Positions 23,828-34,600 of a DNA stretch of 64,000 nucleotides are shown here, piece after piece. The DNA comes from Harmonia axyridis (lineage: Eukaryota > Arthropoda > Insecta > Coleoptera > Coccinellidae). The notes under the pieces are model-generated. The model searched no databases. It saw only the letters and a list, made by a program, of their open reading frames with translations, and was not told where the DNA came from. How positions within the stretch are numbered: the stretch's first letter is position 1; every line of letters begins with the position of its first letter. The translations under genes and the position numbers were made by a program. The stretch is from positions 26,843,506-26,907,505 of the forward strand of contig NC_059505.1 in NCBI RefSeq assembly GCF_914767665.1. Reading direction: 5' to 3'.

Positions 23828-23990
23828 GGGTGTTTCATCATAAACTGGAAAAACAGATATAGTTCTGTATTTGACTGCGGGAGAATTATTTTTATCCTAT
23901 GACATATAGGTACATCGTTTTCGAATCATAATTAAGATATAGGATGTTCAACGTCATTTCTGAGCAATTTCTATTGAGTGTGGTCAACTG
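23828..23990 (+). repeat. Inverted repeat arm A (partner 26995-27147)
   Basis: agggtgtttcatcataaact opens a block that matches the reverse complement of 26995-27147: gggagaat-attttt, tatgacatata, gttcaacgtcatttct and attgagtgtggtca. The two arms flank the LINE and DD41D insertions between them. Confidence 0.7.
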
Positions 23991-25015
23991 CCTCGATTTT
24001 TCAACAATGGGGATGACGGCTTCAATGAGAGAGGCATAACATTAAAAATGGCAACAAGTTATCAAACAAAACAGCGAATAGTTGGCCTAAATGAGATCAA
24101 TCTAACTATGGTAATTAAAGCCTTGTTTTTTATGCAAGAATAATCGAATTTCTTCAACTACATCTTATTCAACCTTCGAAGTTAAGATTTCTGGTTTCGC
24201 CGAAATATTTTTGAGTACTCAATTCAGAAAAGATGGAGAATCCTAAAAAATTGCCAAATTGAATATTCTTTTCTGAATCAACTCAAGAGTTTCCTGAAAC
24301 TTTTTTTTATGAATTTTACTTTCTTTATACCTTACTTGATTTATTTGGCAGAAAAGTAGTAGATTGACTGCCGCGGCTGATGGTTCACCCAAGGCATTCA
24401 ATCTAGTTTGCTGCCGAGTTGAACATATAATTTTCTTTCGATTGTTTAGAAGGGTATATGTAGGATTTTGTTTTCACAATTATTACAATTCCCACAATCT
24501 TATTATTTTTCCTGTAGTGATAAATTAAAATGAAATTTGATCGAAATCGCAATTGTTGAAATAGATGGTTGCCATGGAAATGTATATGTCCATAATAATT
24601 ATAGTTTGATAACTGACGAAATATCTGACAGTTTGTTAGAAAAATATCGGATATATTCATATTATGGACAGTGATAGTGACTTAGAATTACTTACTCCTC
24701 CAGAAATATAGTGATCGTTAGAAAATGTTTTATTCCCATTAATTGAGAATAATCATTTTGTTGGCTACGGAGGAAAATCCATACTTTGCTGATTGATATG
24801 TGTCTGCAAAATTAATATTTGCTTCCAATCGGAGAAACAAAATTTTGTTCGATTTATGCAAAATTTATTTGTCAGAAATCCTCGAAAAATTGGATTCATT
24901 CGGAAAATGAAATTCAATTCGGCAACTGCGAAAAAAATCACGAACATTCCAAGTTTTCATCCATTCAAAAAAAAATTTTTCTGGATTCTTCTTTTTTTCT
25001 GAATTGAACACCCAA
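23991..25015. other. Non-coding stretch, nothing recognised
   Basis: AT-rich; short frames on both strands overlap at 24765-25007 without known similarity. Confidence 0.4.
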
Positions 25016-25019
25016 CAAT

Positions 25020-26040
25020 CTTCTCCTTCTTAGTACGGCGCTTATCCAGCCGAACTGAGGCCCAGTGGCCTTTCATCCACATCGTTCTGAAGAGACTCAG
25101 ATCCTCAGACATGGCAGGGAGGTCCCTCTGGGCTCTGACCATAGCAATAGTAGGTGTTGGATTTTCTAGGTGTGTTAACCTTAACCCAGTTAAGTCACTA
25201 CAGCTAAATAATATGTGTTCCTGCACCAGCGGCATAGAGAACAGCTCGTCAATCCCATTCTCTTCAAATGTTTATTGAACATGTGGCCAGTCAATGAGCC
25301 GGTTACCAGACTCAGTTGTTTCCTCTCTAGCAACAAGAGTCTTTTGACCTCAGGGCGCGAGGACGGTCTCTCAATGAGAATCCTCGACCACCTCAGCCTA
25401 TCTCCCGTGCTCCATCCTGAGGAAAATTCTTTGTTCATCCAACCCCTGAAGAAGCTACTTACAGATGTGCGACAGATTGGCACCGCAGGTTCCGGACCTA
25501 CAAATGCTGCTCCTCGCTTAGCCATTGTATCTGCCTTGTCGTTACCAGGTATCTCCGCATGGACCGGGCACCAGATTACTTCCAAAAAATTACCAGCACC
25601 CAGCTCATGCAGAGCTTTCCTGCACTCCTCTACTAATAAAGAGTCAACTCTAACGTCTGATAGAGATTTAAAGGCGGCCACTCACGATTCGCCCATGTTC
25701 CAGCGTTAGGATAATTTTACAGTCGGGCAGCTCGGGACACGACCACACGACTGTAAATCAGACAATAAACTTGACTGCCCAACTGGAATCTCTTCAACGC
25801 CTGCTACCAAACGCTCGAAAAAACGCATCGTGAGTGGCGGGCATAAGAGTTCACTGAATGTCGCAGCATACGTAAATGTGCTCGCTAGAGTATCCCCTGC
25901 GAATATTCTCCAGCGCGCAGACTAGAACTGCATATAGCTCAGTCTGCACAATAGAACAGTCCTTCCCCAGAGGTCCCACAATTCCGGCACCAGACCTTGT
26001 TGATGTAACAGAGCACACCCAACAATACTTTGATGTTACC
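25020..26040 (-). pseudogene. LINE RNase H domain and C-terminal zinc region, interrupted
   Basis: The minus strand reads SGAGIVGPLGKDCSIVQTEL, YAVLVCALENIRRGYSSEHI, YVCCDIQ, then (after a MITE) AAFKSLSDVRVDSLLVEECR, HELGAGNFLEVIWCPVHAEI, PGNDKADTMAKRGA. This is a ribonuclease H domain of R1/Jockey/I-type elements, with the catalytic Glu (QTELYA), the Asp of the CCDIQ box and the last Asp (GNDKAD) still present. The TDGS start is lost to a frameshift. The C-terminal CxxC-type region (LLLLERKQLSLVTGSLTGHM, SCSLCRWC) follows, then a frameshifted tail to about 25020. Confidence 0.8.
25673..25843. mobile_element. Palindromic MITE, degenerate copy inside the RNase H domain
   Basis: The right arm (ctcttcaacgcctgctacc, aaacgctcgaaaaaacgcat, gtgagtggcgggca) matches the perfect-palindrome MITE at 45325-45506. 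The centre (agtcgggcagctcgggacac) also matches. The left arm is eroded. It splits the RNase H codons between CDIQ and AAFKSL. Confidence 0.8.
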
Positions 26041-26067
26041 AAAAATAATACCTTCGAAGGTTATAAA

Positions 26068-26988
26068 GGGTGTTTTTTTAGAGCTATAGAACTTTGAATT
26101 GCAATAAAACAACGATGGATTTTTCGATTGACATGAATTTTATTTGTCCGCAAGATAATCTTGTGGCATTACATTTTGAATATGATTTCTGGCATATGAC
26201 CGCCACGGCTGGCTCAGATGTAGTCCAATTTTCGATGACATTTTCCAACATTTGTGGCCGTATATCGGCAATAACACGGCGAATGTTGTCTTCCAAATGG
26301 TCAAGGGTTTGTGGCTTATCCGCATAGACCAATGACTTTACATAGCCCCACAGAAAGTAATCTAGCGGTGTTAAATCACAAGATCTTGGAGGCCAATTCA
26401 AAGGTCCAAAAAGTGAAATTAGGCGGTCACCAAACGTGTCTTTCAATAAATCGATTGTGGCACGAGCTCTGTGACATGTTGCGCCGTCTTGTTGGAATCA
26501 CAGCTCCTGGACATCATGGTTGTTCAATTCAGGAATGAAAAAGTTAGTAATCATGGCTCTATACCGATCACCATTGACTGTAACGTTCTGGCCATCATCG
26601 TTTTTGAAGAAGTACGGACCAATGATTCCACCAGCCCATAAAGCGCACCAAACAGTCAGTTTTTCTGGATGTAACGGTGTTTCGACATACACTTGAGAAT
26701 TAGCTTCACTCCAAATGCGGCAGTTTTGTTTGTTGACGAAGCCATTCAACCAGAAGTGCGCTTCATCGCTAAACAAAATAAAATGGACGTAGTGCGCGAT
26801 ACTTATTCCGCACAGAACCATTATTTTCGAAAAAAAATTGCACTATTTGCAAGCGTTGTTCGGGCGTGTGTCCATTCATGATGAATTGCCAAACCAAACT
26901 GAGAATAAATCACTTGACAGCTGTTAAATCGGTCGCCATCTTGAACAGTAATGCCAACTTAAAGTTATATACCTCGAAAAAAACACCC
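26068..26988 (-). mobile_element. DD41D Tc/mariner element with terminal inverted repeats
   Basis: Terminal repeats face each other: gggtgttttttTagagctat at 26068 and, reversed at 26988, gggtgtttttttcgaggtat; about 22 of 28 positions agree. The 921 bp element carries the C-terminal two thirds of a transposase and is therefore deleted at the 5' side. Confidence 0.8.
26084..26821 (-). pseudogene. DD41D transposase pseudogene with one in-frame stop
   Basis: One frame on the minus strand reads HFILFSDEAHFWLNGFVNKQ (first Asp), HPEKLTVWCALWAGGIIGPY, FFKNDDGQNVTVNGDRYRAM, a TGA where the family has the Trp of WFQQD, then FQQDGATCHRARATIDLLKD (second Asp), NWPPRSCDLTPLDYFLWGYV (third Asp) and KSLVYADKP. 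Counting from the second to the third Asp gives 41 intervening residues. Known relatives are annotated as Tc3-like or rosa-type transposases. The N-terminal DNA-binding half is absent. Apart from the TGA at about 26502-26500 the frame is intact, so inactivation is fairly recent compared with other copies here. Confidence 0.8.
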
Positions 26989-26994
26989 GTTACA

Positions 26995-27147
26995 TAACTG
27001 ACCACACTCAATAGAATATTGCTTAGAAATGACGTTGAACTCTCTGTATCTCGCTTATAGGTATATGTCATAAGGCAAAAATGATTCTCCCAGTGTCAAC
27101 TACACGAGTACACAATATATGTTTCTCCGGTTCATGATGTATCTGGA
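26995..27147 (-). repeat. Inverted repeat arm B (partner 23828-23990)
   Basis: Reverse complement of arm A; it begins right at the edge of the DD41D element. Confidence 0.7.
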
Positions 27148-28071
27148 CTTCAATGATGGTTTAGTGCAAATATTTATCTCGATTAAATCTGCAGTTTTCA
27201 AATTAAGTAGAAGACAAAATTTTGAACGGCCTTATTTAGCGAACTTGAGATCCGAACCTTCCTGAAAATTTCAAGTTTCCAGTTGTTTCGTTCGACAATT
27301 ACCGTTTTTACGGTCAGACATTCTTGAATTTGACCACCATTGTCATCAGTAAGTGGAACCGAGACAGAAACCCAGATTCCGGAAAATGCAGACATGATAT
27401 GTATAGCAATCTATTAGATGGATGAACGCTCGAAAAATGTTTTATTACAAATAAAATGAGGAATAGATCAAATCACTTCATTGTAATGAATGCGATATAC
27501 GAAATGTTTAAGTTTTATTTTATTTATACAACTCTATTTTAATTTCCGAGGTCTTTCATCTCCTAATCTTTTTGCTTATTAGTCGAAAGATCAAATGAGA
27601 AATGCCAGATTGAAATCTGTGAAAAAAACCAATGCTAATATCCTCCAGTTTTTTTTCCAGGAAATGAAAAGACAGCTTGCAAATCAGCTTATGAAAATTC
27701 GAACCGTTAATATCGCTCAACAGAAAGAGAATTTATAATGAGAATATTTCCCGATTTTTTTAATTAAATCGAGGACTCTGCCAATCCGTGCTTCTTTGAA
27801 TTCTTGTTCGACCTGTTTCACACTTCTTCGAGTGTGATTCTCCTGATTGAGTTTGAATAAAGTTCAGGGGTTTTGAACACAGAAGGAGGGCCTAAAGCAA
27901 TAACTCCAGTCGTCATTCAATATTTATAGGTATTCTATTTTTCTATTCTTGAAATATTGCTGGAATTGTATGACTTTCTCAGTCAGAGTAATAATGGTAG
28001 ATTATTGAATGCATAATAAAAAGCAATCCCGTTGTGTATAAAGGTACTATTTTTCGCATGATCTTACTGTC
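27148..28071. other. Non-coding stretch, nothing recognised
   Basis: A 65-codon minus frame at 27198-27395 starts MSAFSGIWVSVSVPL but matches nothing I know. Confidence 0.35.
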
Positions 28072-28079
28072 CATGTACC

Positions 28080-28490
28080 CAGGGCCGGCACGAACAATTT
28101 TGGCGCCTGAAGCCAAGAATTTTTTGGCGCCCCTGCTGAAAAAGTATCAAATAACTACTTCCACGTAATTCGAAGTGTTGTTTTTCGTCTTTGTGAAATA
28201 CATTCCATAACTCATTCAATTAGGGTAATAGGCAATGATGCTTATATTGGTTGGGTTGCCATGTGTTATTTATTGAACAGGCGGCTTAGTAAAGACGGTT
28301 TGAAGAATTTTATTGCAGGGAATGTTGATGAACGCAGCAAAGCTGACCAACCTCATGTTGTTTTTAAAAATCAAGACTATATTTTTTCAGAAATTTGAAA
28401 GGGAGGGCGGCCACAAACTGGGCTAAATTGCTGCCTATCGAAAAGAGGCGCCTGAAACAGTCACCTGTTTTACCCCCAACGCCGGCCCTG
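28080..28490. mobile_element. Non-autonomous hAT element with 8 bp target duplication
   Basis: The 411 bp insert begins cagggccggc and ends gccggccctg, a terminal inverted repeat of the hAT type. It is flanked by exact 8 bp direct repeats catgtacc at 28072-28079 and 28491-28498. Subterminal ggcgcc motifs recur (28102, 28124, 28447). There is no coding sequence, so it depends on a transposase supplied elsewhere. Confidence 0.9.
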
Positions 28491-28498
28491 CATGTACC

Positions 28499-28985
28499 AA
28501 CGATTTCAACTGAAAAAACCTAAAAAAAGATTATTCCATTTCAAATTTACGAAAATTCTGGATTCTGGATGGCATACAAAACTAAATTTGATTAGGTAAC
28601 TTGATTAGGTACTCAGGTATGCTTACATCGCCTCAGTGTTTTTTTAAATGAATATGTCAAAAATGTGTGATGGAACTATTGAAGAAGCTTCTGCAAAAAT
28701 AGTGGAAGATTTATATCTACACAAATTGTTAAAAAATCACAAATAGTTCGTCTAGTATATTTGTGATTAGTGAATTATTATATGATTTTTATAGCGAGAA
28801 GGTAATACTTGTATATTTTGCCATGAATGTGAATCATTTCGAAGCTTCTACCAAAAATTATGTTAATGGAGCGTTAACGATAGTCTCTGAAGAATGCTGT
28901 TCGATTGACTTTTCTGCCATTTGTAAAAAGTATGTGTACCTGCGGAAAGAGAAAATAGAACGAAAATGTTTTATTTGTGAGTTAT
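28499..28985. other. Non-coding stretch, nothing recognised
   Basis: A 74-codon frame at 28763-28987 has no recognisable features. Confidence 0.35.
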
Positions 28986-28989
28986 AGAA

Positions 28990-29560
28990 ATAGATTAGGT
29001 TATATTTAAGGATGTCCATTGCACAGCGTCCTAATGGTCTATTGTGCCCCACATCGGAGCAATTCTCGCCATAACGTGATCTACAGCTCGCCTTCCAGTT
29101 CCAGACTTCTAACTCCAGTATCTGGGATGGCTTCAAGGAGGCTACTTCCTTACTTCTACAAGTTTCATGTTCAAAGCATCTCTAGGTGATTCAGAGTAAC
29201 TCCTTTCTCTCCACAGAATCTGCACTCGTCGTTTTTTGCTAGATTCCTTCTCATGAGGTGCTTCCTGAGACGACAATGCCCTGTAAGGAATCCAATGAGG
29301 AGGTGTATTATATTCTTGCTAAGATCCAGATACTTCTTATATATCGCGGTTTCAAACTATGTCTTAGAATCGATTACCCCAAATGTGCTCAATGCAGAAT
29401 GTAGCGTCATAGCATATTTCTGATAGTTTCTCACCAGATTAATTTCCACACACCTCTCTATTGCCAGTATATCTCTGCCTAAAGATACTTAGGCAGCAGC
29501 CTAAAAGTCCCCAACGTGGTTTTGAAACCATCTGTGTACCATATAATGGTATTCTTTCTG
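28990..29560 (-). pseudogene. RNase H-bearing LINE C-terminal relic
   Basis: The minus strand reads YTDGFKTTLGTF near 29530 (RNase H start, first Asp), AEIYWQ, INLVRNYQKYAMTLHSAL, then IGFLTGHCRLRKHLMRRNLA, and CRFCGEKGVTLNHLEML, the C-x2-C-x-H zinc region that follows RNase H in these elements. The tail continues LKPSQILELEVW to about 29000. Frameshifts and stops are frequent. It is another family member than 25020-26040. Confidence 0.7.
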
Positions 29561-29666
29561 AGAACTGGTATTGTGGACTCCCTTTCTCAATAATTATTTT
29601 CTAGTTTTCTCGATTCTAGTTTTCTTTAACATGTCGTTACTGTGAAACTTTGCTGATAGTATTGGT

Positions 29667-30040
29667 AGTTATAGAAATAATCCATTTTTTTCGAAGCCAG
29701 TAGGTGGAAACACTTCTGGAGGTTTTCCAAACAAAATAGCTGAGTACCTCTGATTAATTTTATCTAGCCCCATTCATCTTCATACTGCTATCGGCAGTCA
29801 TCAACACCTTTGCTGGCCGATACAGGTGCTGATTAGCCTTATTACATTATGGTGCCTAGAAATCTGGTAGTTAAAGAAATAATAAATTTTTACGCCGCCA
29901 GTAGGTGAAACTATTTCTGGAGGTTTGCCAAACAATATAGCCGAATACCTTAGAATTGTTTTATTAAACCCGATTCATCTTAATACACTCATCAACACGT
30001 CTGCTGGCCAATGCAGGTGCTGATATCATCCTTATAAACA
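29667..30040. repeat. Tandem duplication, about 202 bp period, two copies
   Basis: agttatagaaataat at 29667 and agttaaagaaataat at 29869 open two copies; both contain gccagtaggtg, ttctggaggtt, cgattcatctt-like text and gctggcc-atacaggtgctgat. Confidence 0.8.
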
Positions 30041-30275
30041 TCAGTCAAGCAAGTTACAGAGAGTCAAGCTGAAAATTCATCGACAAATAAGATGATTGCT
30101 GAGGAGATTATTGTGGAGAAATATTCGGAAAAGAAAAACCAACCTTCCACTTCCAGAGAGTTTAAAAAAGTGAATACTGATGTACCAAATAAGGCAATTA
30201 ATTCACTTATATCATTATGATAATGTTTACAAGCGCTTCTGAGGAAGTGAAATAGCTTTTTATATACTGATCGTA

Positions 30276-31089
30276 TTGCATTAATTGCGTTTGATAATGA
30301 TCGCCTGTTATTGTTTCAGTCGGTTTTAACAGCTCATAATACAAGACGCTGAGCTGGTCCCACCAAATACTTAGCATGGTCTAGGAATACTGAATTTTCA
30401 GTTTGGTCTTCAACGTGGAAGCATGACCGGTATATCCCCATGATTACGCTTTGGATTATCGTAATGAATCCATTTTACGTCTCCAGTCACAATGCGATGC
30501 AGAAATTCGTTTCGTCTTTGCCTTGCAAGTAACTGTTCACCAGCAAACAAACGCCGTTCAACATCTCTCGGCTTCAACTCGTACGGCACCCTATTTCCTT
30601 GTTCCGGAATCATTCCCATGACTTTCAGGCCACTTGAAATGGCTTGTTGTGTCACTCCCAATGATCCTGCCAATTCTTGTTGTTTAACACGAGTCTTAAC
30701 CAATTCTGCACCTTCTCTTTTCCACCACCATGCTTGTCTTCGACGTCAAAATCGCCGTTCTTGAAGTGTGAAGAGTGAAACCACTCTTGGCTTGTTCTTG
30801 TACTAATAGCGGCTTCACCATAGGTATTTGAGAGCATTCGATGAGCCTCAACTGCGGATTTCTTCATATTAAAGCAGAAAATTAAAACCTCCCGCAAATG
30901 ACGAGAATTTGGCTCGTAAGCTGACATGTTTAATCGAGAATAACTCTATGATGCAGATACGAATCGACTGATATTTATGTTTACAAATACCTAAGCTTAT
31001 TGTATGACAGTTACGATCTACTTATTTCGACTACCACTTACCGCTTCAGCCATCTATTGCAAAACGGCGTAAGCAAAGTTGTACTCCTA
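30276..31089 (-). mobile_element. Mos1-like mariner, 3' truncated (element 5)
   Basis: The 5' terminal repeat ends at TA 31088-31089 (gcaaagttgtactccta). The transposase starts with ATG at 30927-30925 and reads MSAYEPNSRHLREVLIFCFN, EAHRMLSNTYGEAAISTRTS, FKNGDFDVEDKHGGGKEK, then LGVTQQAISSGLKVMG, VPYELKPRDVERRLFAGEQL and HRIVTGDVKWIHYDNPKR (Glu of the first-Asp motif GDEKW changed to Val). It is cut off near 30276 before the second Asp. A pogo-like element abuts its 5' TA. Confidence 0.85.
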
Positions 31090-32058
31090 GAGGAAGGTCG
31101 CCTAATTTTGGATAGCTTTTTTTATTCAACTTCTTTTGTGTGAAAAAAAGATATTTTATTATTTTTTTTGTGCCTAATATATGTTATCAACTCAATTAAA
31201 ACAGTATACGCTCACAAAAATATTTATATCAACTCAAAAGAACATAATAAATGGACCAAAGTAAAATATAGCACTTTTTCAAATGAAAAAAAAGGGTTCC
31301 CAAAATTGGATACCCTATCCAAAATTAGGAACCTATTTTTCCGAGAACGTTTTCTCACTACCAGCACAGTCTTCGTGTGCCCTTCGGAAACAAACTGAGC
31401 ACTGTATCCAGCCTTTTCCATGTTGGTCCTCAGAAAAGTTTCCAGTGCAGAAGATACACGTCTGAGTCATCGTCATAAACAAGATTTTGTGAGGATTCAC
31501 TTTCTTCTTCAACCTTTTGACTCTTCTTTATCTTTTTAGTTTTAACAATCGTCTTGCTTTTGGTTTTTCCAAAGGAATATAGTTTTGGCGACTTTCCTTT
31601 TTCTTAAGGGATTCTTTTTTACTGTATTTCTATAAGAAAATCCTAATTTTGGATATCCAATTTCAGGAAGCCTCTCCTATCCAAAATTAGGCAACCACTG
31701 GACTCTAGATTAGGTGATTAAAATCAAAATGTCCATAAGAGTTATTCTTATTTTAAATACACAGGCTTATTCTATCACTATACTTATACATCCTCGTAAA
31801 CTTACACTATCCTACGCTAAGTATTTACCTTTTTATAACTGTTTATACGAGGTGAAACAAAAACTCGTTGTTACAAATAAACACATAATATTATTATGCC
31901 ACCTAGTATTGAATAGTAGTACTATGTGCTTCACACGGGATCATTTTATGTTAGGGGTGCTTCGTTCTGTGTATTCAATCAAAGGAAATTGTAAACGGAT
32001 ATTGAGATAATGCAGTATCCAAAATTAGGCAACTATCCAAAATAAGGCGACTTTCCTC
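31090..32058 (-). mobile_element. pogo-like element with TA target duplication
   Basis: Terminal inverted repeats gaggaaggtcgcctaatttt (31090) and, reversed at 32058, gaggaaagtcgccttatttt are flanked by TA on both sides (31088-31089 and 32059-32060). The left TA is also the outer TA of mariner element 5. On the minus strand a zinc-finger block CIFCTGNFSEDQHGKGW, IQCSVCFRRAHEDCAG lies at about 31360-31470, preceded by a Lys/Arg-rich and Glu/Ser-rich stretch. That is the PHD-like C-terminus of many insect pogo/Tigger-type transposases. The DDE core is missing. The motif atccaaaattagg or its complement recurs at the ends and inside. Confidence 0.75.
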
Positions 32059-32060
32059 TA

Positions 32061-33537
32061 ATATTTAATTTCTCTGAACTGATATTCAGTCAAATTATCG
32101 TTTTCATATATGAATTAGTGGAAAATTTCATTCTCTTGAAATTCATCACAGCTGACGTTGATTGTTGAGCGCTTATTTTCCGAACAGATTTTTCATAATT
32201 TTCGAATTAGTTTTGCGCCGGGAAAGATCAAAACGATGAGGTTCGACTCATTATGATTTAGTGGTCCAATTCAAGGATGTTCGTCCTGCCAAAAATAGGA
32301 TAAATCTCGAACGGAAAGCCTAAAAATAAAAATTTTCAGGGCAAATTCATCGAGTAAAGACTAAGTTAATTGAAATAAAAAATGATTTCAATAATACAAA
32401 ACGACAGGATGTAACTAAAGGAAACCTGATGTGATTAAATTGTGTTTAATTGTTCGATTTGAGGTCGTATTAAATGCAATAAAATTGAGGATTTTCTCTT
32501 TGAATATTTATTAAATTCAAGACAATGTTCTGCCATGCAATGTGAATACTTTTCTCCTTCTATTTTCCCTGATCAACGAAATAATTTCAATATATTATTC
32601 ATATTGGATACCTGAAATTGAATTAATAATGTTTCATGAATTTGTTCACTGAAACTTCAATCACAGATTGAGGTTATATTCATTGCGAGAGAAGTAGTAA
32701 TATCTTAATCACGCTAAGGCCATTTTGTCATCGTAGACGGTCTGACTTCCGGCCGAATCCTCATCACGTCTCATTACCTCCATTTATAACGTTGCGGTTA
32801 GACTGTTCATAAACTTTGGCAGGATAAGTAAATTCCATACAACATACGGTTTGAACAGATGCGTCTTCTGAATACAAAGGCCTAGTGCTCTTGTTGAATT
32901 GTTTAATAAGGGCCTATTAGTAATCCCGAAGTATCTTATCTTGTCTCTGTGTGTATACAGCCCGATAATCCAAGTGTTTGTTTCAGCGAGAATCTCGAAA
33001 CTGTCTTATTAGCTTGCTGTATCATAATTAAGTGGTTATCGAATGAAGATGTGATTGCGGGACAATATGCAGATTTCGATCTGAAATTAATGTTTGATAA
33101 ATTTCGGTTCGGAATCTGCATATTAGGTGATCGGTAGTTATAACTGATCTAGTAACTACGTTGAGTATAAGTGGGCATGAAATAATAGATAGGTATAAGG
33201 TAATAACATCGTTGAATAGTGAAAATAGATGAACAGTTCACTGATGTAGGTATGCTAATTTTGCCGTGAGAGATATTCAATCGATAAAATTGAAGGAATA
33301 TTCATAAAAAAAAATTCAGCTCATCTGAGTAAAATTTCTTATGGTTGATAGTTTTATGGTCGTAAAGAGAAGAAATGTACAGAGTGGGTAAATTTCGTTG
33401 TAAATGAAATAAAAGAAAATAATTTCCACTGGATTAATTCAATCCAGTGGGAATTATTTTATTTTATTCTATTTATAATGAATTTCCGCCAAGTAAGGAC
33501 CGAACTCATTTTGAATTTCGTTGTTTTATCATTACAC
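32061..33537. other. Non-coding stretch, nothing recognised
   Basis: No coding similarity or repeat partner noticed. Confidence 0.4.
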
Positions 33538-33727
33538 CTTTTAAACCAGAGGAGAAAGACAAAATCTGATACCCCATTCTCGTTCTGTTTTTCAGAGGAA
33601 CTAACAAGATAAGTATTCATTTTTAGCCACCTCCTTTTGTTTTCGAGTTATTAACGAAAATTGGAAAACTGGCGATATCGAAAAAAATTTATATATCCGC
33701 TTATACTGATGATAGAGCTCTGGAATT
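33538..33727 (+). repeat. Dispersed repeat, partner of 2697-2885
   Basis: Plus-strand copy of the block at 2697-2885; see there for shared landmarks. Confidence 0.65.
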
Positions 33728-33794
33728 GGGTATTTTTTCTATCCTCTGCTTTAAGAGTTCTAGTGCTAAAATATCAAAATTTACCCACACTGTT

Positions 33795-34600
33795 CTTATT
33801 GCCACGGGCATTCACCAAGGTGATAGTGGCGTTGCAGCCCTTTGCTATTCAGCGCAAGCATATGAACTGATGAAGATCGTTAAGAGAAGTAGAATAGGAC
33901 ATCGCATGGGAAAACACAAAATAAGCATATTATGCTCTGGCATCGACGCAGTGCTTATCGCAAAATCAGAAGATGACTTTCAACACTATTTCAAGTCTTT
34001 AAAAGAAAGACGGCACAACTGAATATGAAAATCACTAAGCAAAATACATGATCGTTACGATCCAATCTTGAATTGGAGAATAGCATCATTGAGCAAGTCA
34101 TAACAATGTTTTCTGGAAGATAAAGTGTGGAAACAGACCAAAAAAGCAGCCGTAATATAAGGATATTTGAATTCTGAAAAAACAAATATCTGAGTACATT
34201 ATGTGAGGTGAGGATACACAAACGTTTATAGGACCAGTTTTTATATGTGACGTGGAAACGAAAGCTGATAAGTCTACATATGACAAAGATAATCTTGAGA
34301 ACAACCTTGATTAAGACGTCGAGAAAAATAACAAGATATGCACAGAACGATGGTGAGATGAACACAGCCATTAGAGAAAAGTGTCAAACAGCCAATATTG
34401 TGAAATGATTGAGAAAGAGAAGAAAGAAATGGAATCAGCACATTGATAAAATGACTCCACTCAGGATGGTTGAAATTGCAAGAGACAACATACCTCTTGG
34501 AAGAAGACCTCTAAGGCCTCCAAAACGATGGCGATCTATATTCCAAGACAAAAATTTATTTAGAAATTCCTAAGAGTGAAAAAAAAAAGAAATAGCAATT
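33795..34600 (+). pseudogene. RTE-like LINE reverse transcriptase end
   Basis: The plus strand reads IATGIHQGDSG (family GVKQGDSLSP), GHRMGKHKISILCSGIDAVL (the YADDAVL box, with ADD degraded), IAKSEDDFQHYF, LNMKITKQN, then NKYLSTLCEVRIHK, REKCQTANIVK, RRKKWNQHIDKMTPLRMVEI, ARDNIPLGRRPLRPPKRW. The order and wording match the RT palm through the C-terminus of insect RTE-type elements. Frames shift near 34020, 34090 and 34400; the catalytic Asp pair is not intact. Confidence 0.8.

Noticed and set aside
25215..25709. 164-codon plus-strand frame as a gene
   Set aside because: It is the antisense shadow of the LINE RNase H coding region on the minus strand.
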